A stretch of 64,000 nt of DNA from Streptomyces radicis (GTDB lineage: Bacteria; Actinomycetota; Actinomycetes; Streptomycetales; Streptomycetaceae), in the NCBI RefSeq assembly GCF_003626575.1, contig NZ_RBDY01000001.1:62001-126000 (forward strand), written 5' to 3'. The notes beneath the pieces are model-generated. The model made no database searches. It was not told the DNA's origin and worked only from the letters and a program-made list of their open reading frames with translations. The position numbers and the translations under genes were made by a program. Position 1 is the stretch's first letter; each line of letters begins with the position of its first letter. This document shows positions 54,526-61,534 of the stretch, piece after piece.

Positions 54526-55732
54526 GTCTCTCTTCTTTCTCTCCGACCCAACGCCGCATGGCGTGGGCGACGCACAGCGAGGAGGCGAAGGCCGCGATCG
54601 CGACCGTGATCCAGCCGGCGCCGTACCCCTCGTGGGAGGAGACGGCGGCGAACAGCAGCGGCCCACACGCCCCGCCCAGGAAGACCCCGCCCTGGGTCAG
54701 CCCGGTCGAGGCGGGGACCCGGCCCGCCCGCACCCGGCTGACACTCAGGTTGAACAGCCCGTTCCAGCCCCAGCCGAAGGCGTAGGCGAGGACGACGCCG
54801 ACCGCGAACGCCCAGGCCGCGCCGTTCCACGCCAGGAACAGGAAGCCCGTGGAGCCGAGCAGCAGCAGCCCGGCCACCGAGCCGAGCATCCGCCGAGGCC
54901 CCCCGGTGCCGCCGCCCCGCCAGGCGGCGACGATCCTGACCGCCACACAGGCGAGGCTCCCAGCGATCTGGGCGGCGGCGATGGAGCCGGGCGACAGGTC
55001 CCGCTGCTCCCCGGTCAGGGCGACGAACGACGGCAGGGTGGTGGCCGCGAGCGAGGCGAGGAACGCGCCCGCGACCATGGCCACCATCAGCGGCGCCCCG
55101 CCGATCGGCCGCGCGCCGGGGGCTGGGGGCCGCGTGGCCGTGGTGCTCGGCGCCCCGGCGTCGGCCCGCGCGATCAGCAGCTGACCGGCGAGCGTCAGCA
55201 CGGCGACCGTCCACAGCGCGTGGCGCCACGAGGCGGCGTCGCCGAAGACGGCCAGCAGGACACCGGAGAGCATCGTGGACAGCGGGATGGCGGACTGGAC
55301 GACGCCGAAGCCGAGCCCCCGTGCGCCGGGGTCGGCGACGGTGGAGAGCACCTGGTTCGACGAGGGCTGCACCAGCGAGTTGGGAGCCCCGAGCAGCGCG
55401 AGCGCGACGATGACCGTCGCGGCGGAGTCCGCGACCGCGACCAGCACCAGGCTGAGCGTGCTGCCCGCCGAGGCCAGCCGCAGGGAGGCGGTCGGCCCGA
55501 GTGTGGTGACGACCTGCCCGGCCAGCGGGGACAGGGCGGCGGAGACCACGTAGTAGGCGGCGACGGCGATCCCCACGTCGGTCGGCGTGAAGCGGATGCT
55601 CTCGCCGATCTGGATCGACAACGAGCCGACCAGGAACGGCGCGACGGAGGCCGAGACCATGGTCGCGAACACCGCCGCCACCGCCCGGGCGCCACCGGCG
55701 GCCGAGCGCGCCGTGCTGCTCGGAGCTGCCAC
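54509..55732 (-). CDS. MFS transporter
   Basis: A 407-aa major facilitator with twelve predicted spans. The first half has PLAGQVVTTLGPTASLRLA, resembling the loop 2-3 motif, and a central cytosolic loop rich in Ala/Pro/Thr separates the halves (about 195-215). It opens the oxygenase operon and may import its substrate. GTG 55732 follows GAGGTGG; the promoter carries the shared palindrome at 55753-55767. Confidence 0.88.
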   Translation of the reverse strand: MAAPSSTARSAAGGARAVAAVFATMVSASVAPFLVGSLSIQIGESIRFTPTDVGIAVAAYYVVSAALSPLAGQVVTTLGPTASLRLASAGSTLSLVLVAVADSAATVIVALALLGAPNSLVQPSSNQVLSTVADPGARGLGFGVVQSAIPLSTMLSGVLLAVFGDAASWRHALWTVAVLTLAGQLLIARADAGAPSTTATRPPAPGARPIGGAPLMVAMVAGAFLASLAATTLPSFVALTGEQRDLSPGSIAAAQIAGSLACVAVRIVAAWRGGGTGGPRRMLGSVAGLLLLGSTGFLFLAWNGAAWAFAVGVVLAYAFGWGWNGLFNLSVSRVRAGRVPASTGLTQGGVFLGGACGPLLFAAVSSHEGYGAGWITVAIAAFASSLCVAHAMRRWVGEKEERHEPVG

Positions 55733-55752
55733 GTGCCACCTCGTCCCAGTTG

Positions 55753-55767
55753 CCGTACTAAGTACGG
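55753..55767. promoter_or_regulatory. Perfect 15-bp palindrome, operator of the oxygenase operon
   Basis: CCGTACTAAGTACGG has 7-bp arms around a single base. It lies 21 bp upstream of the MFS start codon on the minus strand. A near-identical site (13 of 15 bases) lies the same distance before the maleate-isomerase-family gene at 58410-58424, indicating a shared regulator, probably the nearby TetR protein. Confidence 0.75.
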
Positions 55768-55828
55768 TACGAATGATTCATGTGTGGTACACGGTTGCGC
55801 CAGGAAAGTTCCGCCTGCCGGACCGCGC

Positions 55829-56818
55829 TCAGCGCGGCGCGTCGAGCAGGTCCTGAAGCCCGGCCCTGTCGGCCCCGACGGCGAGGCCGACGGCCAGCGC
55901 CAAGCGCGCCTTCTGCGGGGTCAGCCGGTTGCTCACCAGGAGCCAGGGCTCGGCGGGCAGCACCCGGCCCGCCGGGGTGCGCCGGGACTGACACACCACG
56001 ACGCCGTCGCACGCCGCCTCCCGCAGCGCGTCCCGCTCTCCAGGCGTGGTGAACCCGGCCCCCATCCCCGCCGAGACGACGGCCCGGCCACCGGCCGCGA
56101 CGGCCGCCCGGATCGCGGCCCCGTCCGCCCCGAGACAGGAGGTCACGATCTCGACCCGGGGGAGCGCGCTCGGCACCGGGACGCCTGCCACGGGGGACGG
56201 AGCCACGGGAAGGCGGAGTCGGGCCTCGCCCGCCGCGGTGGCGCGGCCGAGCGCGGGCGCGGACCGGCTGAAGGAATCCACCCGCGAGGTGTGGCCCTTG
56301 TGGACAGCGGCCGGGTGCAGCACCGCACCGTCGGAGACCACGAGCACCGAACTCGTCCCGGCCTCCGCGGAGCGGGCGACCGCGACCGAGGCGCCCAGGT
56401 TGTCGAGCGCGTCGCTGCCCACGGCGGTCGGAGGGCGCATCGCCGCCGTCACCACCACGGGGACGGGACCCGGGTACAGCAACCACAGCAGATAGGCGAT
56501 CTCCTCGAGCCCGTTGGAGCCACAGGTGACCACGATGCCGCTCGGGCGGTCCCGTTCGGCGACGGCCCGCACATGCGCCAGGAGGGCCAGCACGTCGTCG
56601 AGCCCCAGATGGTGGCTCGGCGCCGTCCCCCAGACCTCGGGCCTGACGTCGCCGAGCAGGTCGGCCACCGGGGCCATCACCTCCTCGGGGCTCAGGCTCT
56701 TTCCGGTCAGGTGGTAGCTGTGCAGGTCGAACGCGTCATGGCCCACGGCCTGAAGCGTCCCGCCGAGGGCGACCCAGCGCACCGTCCCGGTCGAGCCGTC
56801 GCCCAGGGGCGCGGTCAT
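55829..56818 (-). CDS. Asparaginase-family protein with altered second catalytic motif
   Basis: A 329-aa member of the L-asparaginase/GatD fold. The first motif keeps its threonine (ALGGTLQ, Thr21). The second, normally HGTDT, reads CGSNG (99-103), replacing the Thr-Asp pair with Ser-Asn; the following LEEIAYLLWLL and AAMRPP segments are standard. It may hydrolyse a different amide, for example a maleamate-like acid released from an N-heterocycle, or be inactive. ATGA overlap with the upstream hydrolase puts it last in its operon. Confidence 0.83.
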   Translation of the reverse strand: MTAPLGDGSTGTVRWVALGGTLQAVGHDAFDLHSYHLTGKSLSPEEVMAPVADLLGDVRPEVWGTAPSHHLGLDDVLALLAHVRAVAERDRPSGIVVTCGSNGLEEIAYLLWLLYPGPVPVVVTAAMRPPTAVGSDALDNLGASVAVARSAEAGTSSVLVVSDGAVLHPAAVHKGHTSRVDSFSRSAPALGRATAAGEARLRLPVAPSPVAGVPVPSALPRVEIVTSCLGADGAAIRAAVAAGGRAVVSAGMGAGFTTPGERDALREAACDGVVVCQSRRTPAGRVLPAEPWLLVSNRLTPQKARLALAVGLAVGADRAGLQDLLDAPR

Positions 56819-57615
56819 GAGCCCGGCCGGTCGAGCTCGCGCACGAAGTCGAGCACGGCCCGGGCGAAATCCTGGGGCCGGTGGTCAACGGCGGCCACAC
56901 CGGTGCCGGGAATGATCAGCGAACGCGCGTGGGCGAGCCGCCGCTCCAGCCTCGGCACGTCGGGCAGGGAGTATCCGTCGAGTTCGCCGCACAGGATCAG
57001 CGTGGCCGCCTCGACCGCGGAGACGCGCTCCTCCATCCGATAGCGGTTGACCGCCTCGTGGCCCTCCTCGACCCGATCGATGACGCGCAACGCGTCGGCG
57101 ACCAGACGGTTGAGCAGATCGGGGCGCTCCCGGGGGTAGAAATCACGGCGCCGCGCCCAGAGTTCGGCGAGATGACTCCCGTCGTCCTCGACCTCCACGA
57201 GGTCGATCGGCGGGGCGAGGGCCACCCGCGCGCGGCGTTCGGCGCTGACATAGGGCGTGCCGGACAGCACCAGACCGTGGACCAGGTCGGGGCGGCGCGC
57301 CGCGACCTCCACCGCGATCACCCCGCCGGTGTGGTGGCCCACCAGGACGACGCGGCGCAGGGACAGGGCGTCGAGGACGTCCTCGACACCGTCGGCGAAC
57401 ATCTCGACACTGAACGCCGCCGTCGGCCTCGCGGACTCGCCGAAGCCGACCGTGTCCATGGCGAGGGCCCGGGCGTGCGGCGCCACCAGGGGCAGCACGT
57501 CGCGGTACTCGTCCCAGGAGCGGGGCGTCTGGTGCAGGAAGAGCACAGGGCGCCCGGCGCCCGACTCCACGACGTGCAGTTGGCCATGGCGGGAGTCGAC
57601 ATATCTCTTGATCAC
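56815..57615 (-). CDS. Alpha/beta hydrolase with His at the nucleophile position
   Basis: A 266-aa alpha/beta hydrolase. The oxyanion region is FLHQTPRSWDEY (about 26-37). The nucleophile elbow reads GHHTG (93-97), with His95 where Ser, Asp or Cys is expected. Candidate acid and base residues are in LCGELDGYS and VAAVDHRPQDF. Relatives with HQTPRSWDEY/GHHTG exist, so this is a subgroup rather than a local mutation. It may act through a non-covalent mechanism, as in cofactor-free ring-opening dioxygenases and decarboxylases. Overlaps tie it to the genes on both sides. Confidence 0.83.
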   Translation of the reverse strand: MIKRYVDSRHGQLHVVESGAGRPVLFLHQTPRSWDEYRDVLPLVAPHARALAMDTVGFGESARPTAAFSVEMFADGVEDVLDALSLRRVVLVGHHTGGVIAVEVAARRPDLVHGLVLSGTPYVSAERRARVALAPPIDLVEVEDDGSHLAELWARRRDFYPRERPDLLNRLVADALRVIDRVEEGHEAVNRYRMEERVSAVEAATLILCGELDGYSLPDVPRLERRLAHARSLIIPGTGVAAVDHRPQDFARAVLDFVRELDRPGS

Positions 57616-58391
57616 GAGGGGGACTCGCCTCCCGTCCGGGGCGTCGCGGGCCGGAGCCCGGGGCCGGGAAGGCTGTGTGCCGCGCTCAGGAGCCTGCCGT
57701 ACCGGGGCAGGTCATGGGAGATGCCCAGGGTGCGCAGTACCTTCCACACCAGGGCCTGGTTGCTGGCGACGACCGGCCGGTGGACGGTCCGCTCCAACTC
57801 GTCGAGCACCGCGGCGACCTGGGTGCCGGCGCAGCTGATGAGCAGCGCGTCGGCGTCGCTGCCCGGGCCGACCAGCGTCCTCGCCTCGGCCGGCCAGCGC
57901 TCCGGCGGAATCGAACCCTGCTCGACCGGGGAGTGGCACTCCGGGCCCCCGTGGGCCACGACGTCGAAACCGTGTCGGCGCAGGTAGTCGATCTCCCGGC
58001 GCTCGACCTCCCACGGATACGGGTCGAGCAGCGCGATCGTCCGCGCTCCCAGTGCTCGAAGCCCCTCGACGACGGCGTCGATCGTGGTGACGGCGGGGAG
58101 GCCGGTGGCCGCGTGGATGCGTCGCGTGATGTGTTCCGACCCGGCCAGCATGCTCGCCGCGGTGCAGTTGAAGGCGATCAACTCGACCTCGGCGTCGGCC
58201 AGGAGGGACGCGTGCGCCTCGAGGTCGTCGACCAGGCGCAGATCGTCCACCACGCCGGTGCGCGCGAACGGCATCCTGGTCGTGAGGAACCGGACGCCGG
58301 GCGGCGCCATGACCTGGACCTCGTGGTCGCAGAGCCCACCCGAGGGATACAGCTGGCCGACGCGAGCCGAGATACCGCGCTCTCCACCCAC
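57612..58391 (-). CDS. Maleate isomerase/arylmalonate decarboxylase-family protein
   Basis: A 259-aa Asp/Glu racemase-superfamily enzyme. The N-terminal PSGG loop (VGQLYPSGG) and two active-site cysteines, AFNCTAASM (about Cys78) and LISCAGTQVAAV (about Cys192), are present, with the TTIDAVVEGLRALGARTIALL core of the maleate isomerase/AMDase/ectoine-EutA group. A role converting maleate to fumarate would fit the end of an N-heterocycle pathway, but the sequence does not separate the subfamilies. GTG 58391 follows AAGGAG; the longer upstream frame is an artefact. It opens a three-gene operon under the shared palindrome. Confidence 0.85.
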   Translation of the reverse strand: MGGERGISARVGQLYPSGGLCDHEVQVMAPPGVRFLTTRMPFARTGVVDDLRLVDDLEAHASLLADAEVELIAFNCTAASMLAGSEHITRRIHAATGLPAVTTIDAVVEGLRALGARTIALLDPYPWEVERREIDYLRRHGFDVVAHGGPECHSPVEQGSIPPERWPAEARTLVGPGSDADALLISCAGTQVAAVLDELERTVHRPVVASNQALVWKVLRTLGISHDLPRYGRLLSAAHSLPGPGLRPATPRTGGESPS

Positions 58392-58409
58392 GCTGGCTCC
58401 TTCCCACGT

Positions 58410-58424
58410 TCGTACAAAGTACGG
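58410..58424. promoter_or_regulatory. Second copy of the shared palindromic operator
   Basis: TCGTACAAAGTACGG differs from the 55753-55767 site at two positions and keeps the CGTAC-N3-GTACG symmetry. It lies 19 bp upstream of the maleate-isomerase-family start on the minus strand. Confidence 0.7.
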
Positions 58425-58580
58425 GACACTGTACGAGCGGCCGCCGGGGCTGACAAGGGTTTCCGGCTCGGCGTCATCGCGGTGGGGCCCACGGCGGAAC
58501 GCGCCATGACCCGGCGCGCGTCGTTTCCGCTGTGCGCGCGGGTGCTCACACGGGGGCCTCCGGGCGCCAGCCGAGGTCTC

Positions 58581-58905
58581 TTGGAGTGTCCGACGGGGGC
58601 CGAACGCGACCGCAGGCTGGCCCGGCACCGCGCCGCGCTCGAAGCCGGGGCCGATCCCGCCCTGGTCGCCTCCTGGAGCCGCGAGGCCCAGGCCGAGCGC
58701 CTCGCGGCGGAAACGCGGCTCAAGCGGATCAAAGGCCCCACCGGCCCGGCGCGGCGGATGAGCCGCCAGGAGATCCGCGACCTCGTCGACGCCCTTCGCC
58801 GGACAAGGCCGGGTTGCCTGAAAAACAAGAGGTGTTGGCCGAGTCCCGGCCAACATCACGCGTGGGCGTACTGATGGTGTCCGAGGGGGGACTTGAACTC
58901 TCCTC
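58581..58905 (+). pseudogene. C-terminal remnant of a serine recombinase, frameshifted
   Basis: A plus-strand frame reads GAERDRRLARHRAALEAGADPALVASWSREAQAERLA, then RRMSRQEIRDLVDAL, the C-terminal helical region of actinomycete serine recombinases. After about 58795 the likeness continues in another frame (DKAGLPEKQEVLAESRP...VLMVSEGGLEL), so there is a frameshift. The catalytic N-terminus and most of the recombinase domain are missing. It ends inside the tRNA-like fragment at 58875, as recombinases that insert at tRNA genes often do. Confidence 0.65.
58875..58898 (-). other. 24-nt tRNA 3'-end fragment, probable attachment-site scar
   Basis: Read on the minus strand these 24 nt form a T-loop TTCAAGT, the 3' half of a T-stem (CCCCC), an acceptor strand and terminal CCA, as in actinomycete class II tRNAs such as tRNA-Leu. 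The 5' half of the T-stem and the rest of the tRNA are absent. Integrases that use tRNA genes duplicate exactly this part, so it marks a boundary of an integrated element. Confidence 0.6.
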
Positions 58906-59017
58906 TCGGGCACCGCCTTGTGTGGCCTCTGACCTGCATGAATACCGGTCTGGAGAGCCGATTGCGGCGCTTTCGTTCGGGCCTGTTACCTGGGGTTTCT
59001 GGGTGTTCCTGCCTGCT

Positions 59018-59038
59018 GTTGGTCATGCGTTGGTCATG
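59018..59038. repeat. Tandem direct repeats, possible recombinase arm sites
   Basis: GTTGGTCATG occurs at 59018-59027 and 59029-59038 with an 11-bp period. Such short repeats next to an attachment site are often integrase arm-binding sites. Between 58906 and 59304 I see no gene; the region holds these repeats and the large inverted repeat that follows. Confidence 0.4.
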
Positions 59039-59126
59039 TGGCCAACCCGCCGTCGGCTTCGACCTGGCCCCGTTGACCGGTGCGGATGCCCACGCGGGTG
59101 GCCGGAGAGGCTTTGGGCGGGAGCTG

Positions 59127-59238
59127 CGTTGGGGCGAGAGAGCGGGGGCCCGTACGCTGGCCAGCGGATCGGGCGGGCTCCTGGCCTGCCCGCGGTTGAG
59201 CCCGATGGGGCCCCCGCTCTTGGAGGCTCGCCCCAACG
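59127..59238. repeat. Large bulged inverted repeat with nested stems
   Basis: The left arm (25 nt, 59127-59151) pairs with 59208-59220 (13 bp) and 59227-59238 (12 bp), all Watson-Crick, leaving a 6-nt bulge (59221-59226). The 56-nt loop contains the palindrome CGCTGGCCAGCG (59155-59166) and ATCGGGC/GCCCGAT (59168-59174 with 59200-59206), which encloses CGGGC/GCCCG (59174-59178 with 59188-59192). Weak GU pairs extend the outer stem. It could be a structured RNA, a conjugation or replication origin element, or a strong terminator for the minus-strand gene ending at 59305. Confidence 0.7.
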
Positions 59239-59304
59239 TGGCTGCCTAAAGCCTCGGAGGTCGCTCGCCCCGGCGTTCAGTGGGTTGAGAGTCGTCTGCC
59301 TCCG

Positions 59305-59577
59305 CTACCGCGTGGCGCGCTGGCGGCGCGTTCCCTCGTAACGTCTCGCGCGGGGTGTGATGAAGCCGGGGAGTTGGGAGATGTGGCGGCTGGCCCACAG
59401 GACGGTGAAGCAGCCCATGTGGAAGGACTCGCCGCCCGCGAAGTGGAGCAGTTTGCCGCCGCTGGCGAGCGCGCTCATGTCGCACACGGTGTAGGGCCGT
59501 CCCCCGACGACCAGTTGGTCGCCAATCTTGACCGTGGCGGCGGTGATCTCGATCGCCACCATCCCGGTGGGGTTCAT
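59305..59577 (-). CDS. Small accessory protein, unknown function (paralogue pair, member 2)
   Basis: A 90-aa cytosolic protein: EITAATVKIGDQLVVGGRPYTVCDMSALASGGKLLHFAGGESFHM followed by a basic C-terminus. The beta-rich layout resembles a small barrel. It shares the pattern TAAxV-x2-GD-x-L-x-I/V-G with the 111-aa protein encoded just upstream, so the pair arose by duplication. ATGA overlap couples them. Similar proteins are common in actinomycete integrative elements, but no function was recognised. Confidence 0.75.
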   Translation of the reverse strand: MNPTGMVAIEITAATVKIGDQLVVGGRPYTVCDMSALASGGKLLHFAGGESFHMGCFTVLWASRHISQLPGFITPRARRYEGTRRQRATR

Positions 59578-59909
59578 CGAAGCACCACCGCCAGGGCGAT
59601 GACGATGACGAGGGCGCAGCCCACGACGACCTGCGCGACGATCTCCGCCCGCGACGGCGGGGGCTGGCGGAGAGCTGTCTCCCAGAAGGAGCGGGGCCGT
59701 AGGCCGGGTGGGTCGGCGCGCCAGATGGTGAGGGTGGTGCGGTGGGGCATGACGAACAGGTGGCCCGAGGTGAGCCCCAGCTTGATCCCGCCGTGGACGC
59801 GGGTGCGGGTGATGACCTTGAAGTGCTGGTCACCGATGGTCAGTACGTCCCCGGTGAGGACCGATGCCGCGGTGACCTCGACACGGTGCACGCCGTCGGT
59901 CGCGGACAT
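59574..59909 (-). CDS. Small accessory membrane-anchored protein (paralogue pair, member 1)
   Basis: A 111-aa protein. Residues about 10-65 resemble the next protein (VTAASVLTGDVLTIGDQHFKV and GHLFVMP). The C-terminus adds a single membrane span VVVGCALVIVIALAVVL (about 93-109). The start at ATG 59909 has a weak ribosome site; the open frame runs further upstream without a better signal. The soluble/anchored pair may work together at the membrane. Confidence 0.65.
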   Translation of the reverse strand: MSATDGVHRVEVTAASVLTGDVLTIGDQHFKVITRTRVHGGIKLGLTSGHLFVMPHRTTLTIWRADPPGLRPRSFWETALRQPPPSRAEIVAQVVVGCALVIVIALAVVLR

Positions 59910-60041
59910 CGGCCGCCGCAGGCGGCGTCGCCAGCGGGTGGGCCGGGAGACGTGTGAGGGGTGGGGTCGGGTCGGGGGCCAGAAGAGGAACGGCCAGAAG
60001 ATGGCGGACTCCGGAAGGTCATCGTGATGGACAAGGACTGG

Positions 60042-60078
60042 CCGCCCGCCCCGGTCGTGACCAGGACGGGGCGGGCGG
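60042..60078. terminator. Hairpin in the 304-bp gap of the accessory operon
   Basis: CCGCCCGCCCCG (60042-60053) and CGGGGCGGGCGG (60067-60078) are perfect 12-bp arms around 13 nt. It lies between the 90-aa protein (ending 60214) and the paralogue pair (starting 59909) and may end or attenuate the transcript. The rest of 59910-60213 shows no convincing gene. Confidence 0.5.
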
Positions 60079-60213
60079 GTGCCCCGGGGCGCGTAGAGGA
60101 GGAAGCGGCTCCGGGGATGTCCGCCCGGTCGTGGGCCGGGCGGGCTTGGGCCTGCTGCCACCCGGGCCGCCGTGCCTTCCCCGGCGGGGCGGCCTCACGG
60201 GTGACAGCAGGGG

Positions 60214-60486
60214 TCAGGGGTGGTGGTGCGGCTGCTCGGCGAGGTGCGCCGGGCGGTCGCGTTCGATCTCGTCGGCGCGGGCCATGGCGTACAGGCGGCG
60301 CACACACCGGGGGCAGGCGTAGGCGGGCGCGGTGGCGATCCCGTCCGGGCCCCCGATGGAGACAGGTCCGATCCAGACCACCGGCTGGATGGCTTCGGGG
60401 TCGCAGCCCAGCCAGCAGCGGCCGTTGACGGGTTGGTCCCTGCCGTGGTCGGGGTCGCGGAGGTAGAGGTCGATCGCGCCGTTCAC
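60214..60486 (-). CDS. Small Cys-containing accessory protein
   Basis: A 90-aa protein with CWLGC (about 24-28) and ACPRCVRRL (about 57-65), two Cys pairs that could hold a zinc ion, and a His-rich tail. The GTG start overlaps the preceding stop as GTGA. Function is unknown; the short zinc-ribbon-like make-up fits a DNA- or RNA-binding accessory protein. Confidence 0.65.
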   Translation of the reverse strand: MNGAIDLYLRDPDHGRDQPVNGRCWLGCDPEAIQPVVWIGPVSIGGPDGIATAPAYACPRCVRRLYAMARADEIERDRPAHLAEQPHHHP

Positions 60487-60887
60487 CGCGCCTCCCCAAC
60501 GGTGCCGCTTCCCTGCCGGGCGGCCTCCCGCAGCCGCGCGACGGCCGCGCGGGCCTCGTCGTGGGCCGCGTGCAGCTGGTCGGCGTCGAGCGTGCGGTCC
60601 CTCGTGCGGGCCACGGCGGCCAGCAGCCGCGCCAGCGGCGCGGCGAGCACGGGGGACTCGCCCAACGGCGCGAGCCTGGCCACCAGTTCACCCGGAACGA
60701 TCTCCGGATAGGGCAGGCGTGTCCCGTCGTGGCGCAGCGGGTGGAAGGCGAGCGGGATCAGCCGCTCACGCACCAGGCAGCCCCGGCACACACGGTGGAC
60801 CCATCCGCCACCCGACCCGGCATGGTGCACTGCCACCACCGTCAACGGCGGCACCGTCGTCTCGCACGTGGCACACCGAGCGATCAC
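60483..60887 (-). CDS. Zinc-ribbon-like accessory protein
   Basis: A 134-aa protein. The N-terminal third has CATCETTVP (about 5-13) and CRGC (about 34-37), a CxxC...CxxC metal-binding arrangement. The rest is alpha-helical with EARAAVARLREAARQ. GTG 60887 overlaps the upstream stop as GTGA; the much longer open frame overlaps the upstream gene and is an artefact. Function is unknown. Confidence 0.65.
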   Translation of the reverse strand: MIARCATCETTVPPLTVVAVHHAGSGGGWVHRVCRGCLVRERLIPLAFHPLRHDGTRLPYPEIVPGELVARLAPLGESPVLAAPLARLLAAVARTRDRTLDADQLHAAHDEARAAVARLREAARQGSGTVGEAR

Positions 60888-61423
60888 CAGGCGCCCCACG
60901 TACTGGTGTGGCACGGGCAGTTGCACGCCTCGGCGCGTACGCCGTATCCGAGGTCGCGTGGTGCGGCACCGTGGCGGCACTTTGCGTGACGGCTGAGGGC
61001 GCAGTCCGGGGAGCGGTATCCACCGGTGTGCGCTTCCTTGATGACGGTCACCAATGCGGCATGGAGGAATCCCGGATCGGTCAATCGGCCCTCGGGCGGG
61101 CTGGCCCACCACAGCAGCGCTCCGGGGCGCGCGTTCGCCGGGGGCACCAGCAACTCGCGGCTGTCGCCGAGCACTTCGACGTGCGGCAGGTTCCACCCGG
61201 ACGCGGTGCCGGGAGGGATCAGCCACCAGTGAAGCCCCTCGCGCTGGTCGTCGACGACCGGTCCGACGATCCGCCCCAACAGGACGAACGCGCTGATGCT
61301 TTCCAGGCACGGGACTTGAACGGCATCCCACCAGCGACCACACGGTAAGGCGAGGGGACCGTTAGCCCCTGAGGGAATCCACTCGGGAGGGATCGATGCG
61401 GTGAGATCGAAGGTAGGCGTCAT
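60884..61423 (-). CDS. Accessory protein, possibly derived from a prim-pol-like domain
   Basis: A 179-aa protein with WWDAVQVP, VVDDQREGLHWWLIPPGTASGW, VEVLGDSRELLVPP and a Cys/His-rich C-terminus (CALSRHAKCRHG...CNCPCH). Similar short proteins in actinomycete mobile elements look like trimmed relatives of bifunctional DNA primase/polymerase domains, but I cannot confirm catalytic residues. ATG 61423 with GGAG upstream was chosen; the GTG at 61459 would place a perfect inverted repeat inside the gene. It opens a five-gene operon. Confidence 0.6.
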   Translation of the reverse strand: MTPTFDLTASIPPEWIPSGANGPLALPCGRWWDAVQVPCLESISAFVLLGRIVGPVVDDQREGLHWWLIPPGTASGWNLPHVEVLGDSRELLVPPANARPGALLWWASPPEGRLTDPGFLHAALVTVIKEAHTGGYRSPDCALSRHAKCRHGAAPRDLGYGVRAEACNCPCHTSTWGAW

Positions 61424-61433
61424 GGTGGCTCCA

Positions 61434-61459
61434 GTGACCGTCTTGGTGCTGACGGTCAC
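61434..61459. promoter_or_regulatory. Perfect 9-bp inverted repeat at the accessory operon start
   Basis: GTGACCGTC (61434-61442) and GACGGTCAC (61451-61459) are separated by 8 nt. It lies 11 bp before the start codon at 61423 and could be an operator or a translation-control hairpin. Confidence 0.55.
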
Positions 61460-61477
61460 AGCCTTCTGCCGCGAAAG

Positions 61478-61512
61478 GGCTCTGGCGTCCCTAAGGTAGG
61501 GACGCCAGAGCC
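61478..61512 (-). terminator. Strong intrinsic terminator of the XRE/TPR regulator gene
   Basis: A perfect 16-bp stem (61478-61493 with 61497-61512) has a 3-nt loop and is followed on the minus strand by CTTTCG. It starts 22 bp after the regulator stop and separates that transcript from the downstream accessory operon. Confidence 0.85.
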
Positions 61513-61534
61513 TTGACAGATAGCCAGGCTGCGG

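Noticed and set aside
54380..57043. 887-aa plus-strand open frame opposite the MFS, asparaginase-like and hydrolase genes
   Set aside because: Arg/Gly/Pro/His-rich antisense shadow caused by high GC; the minus-strand genes have clear domains and ribosome sites.
58875..58960. Complete tRNA gene at the scar
   Set aside because: Only the 3' 24 nt match; the 5' T-stem strand and all other arms are missing.
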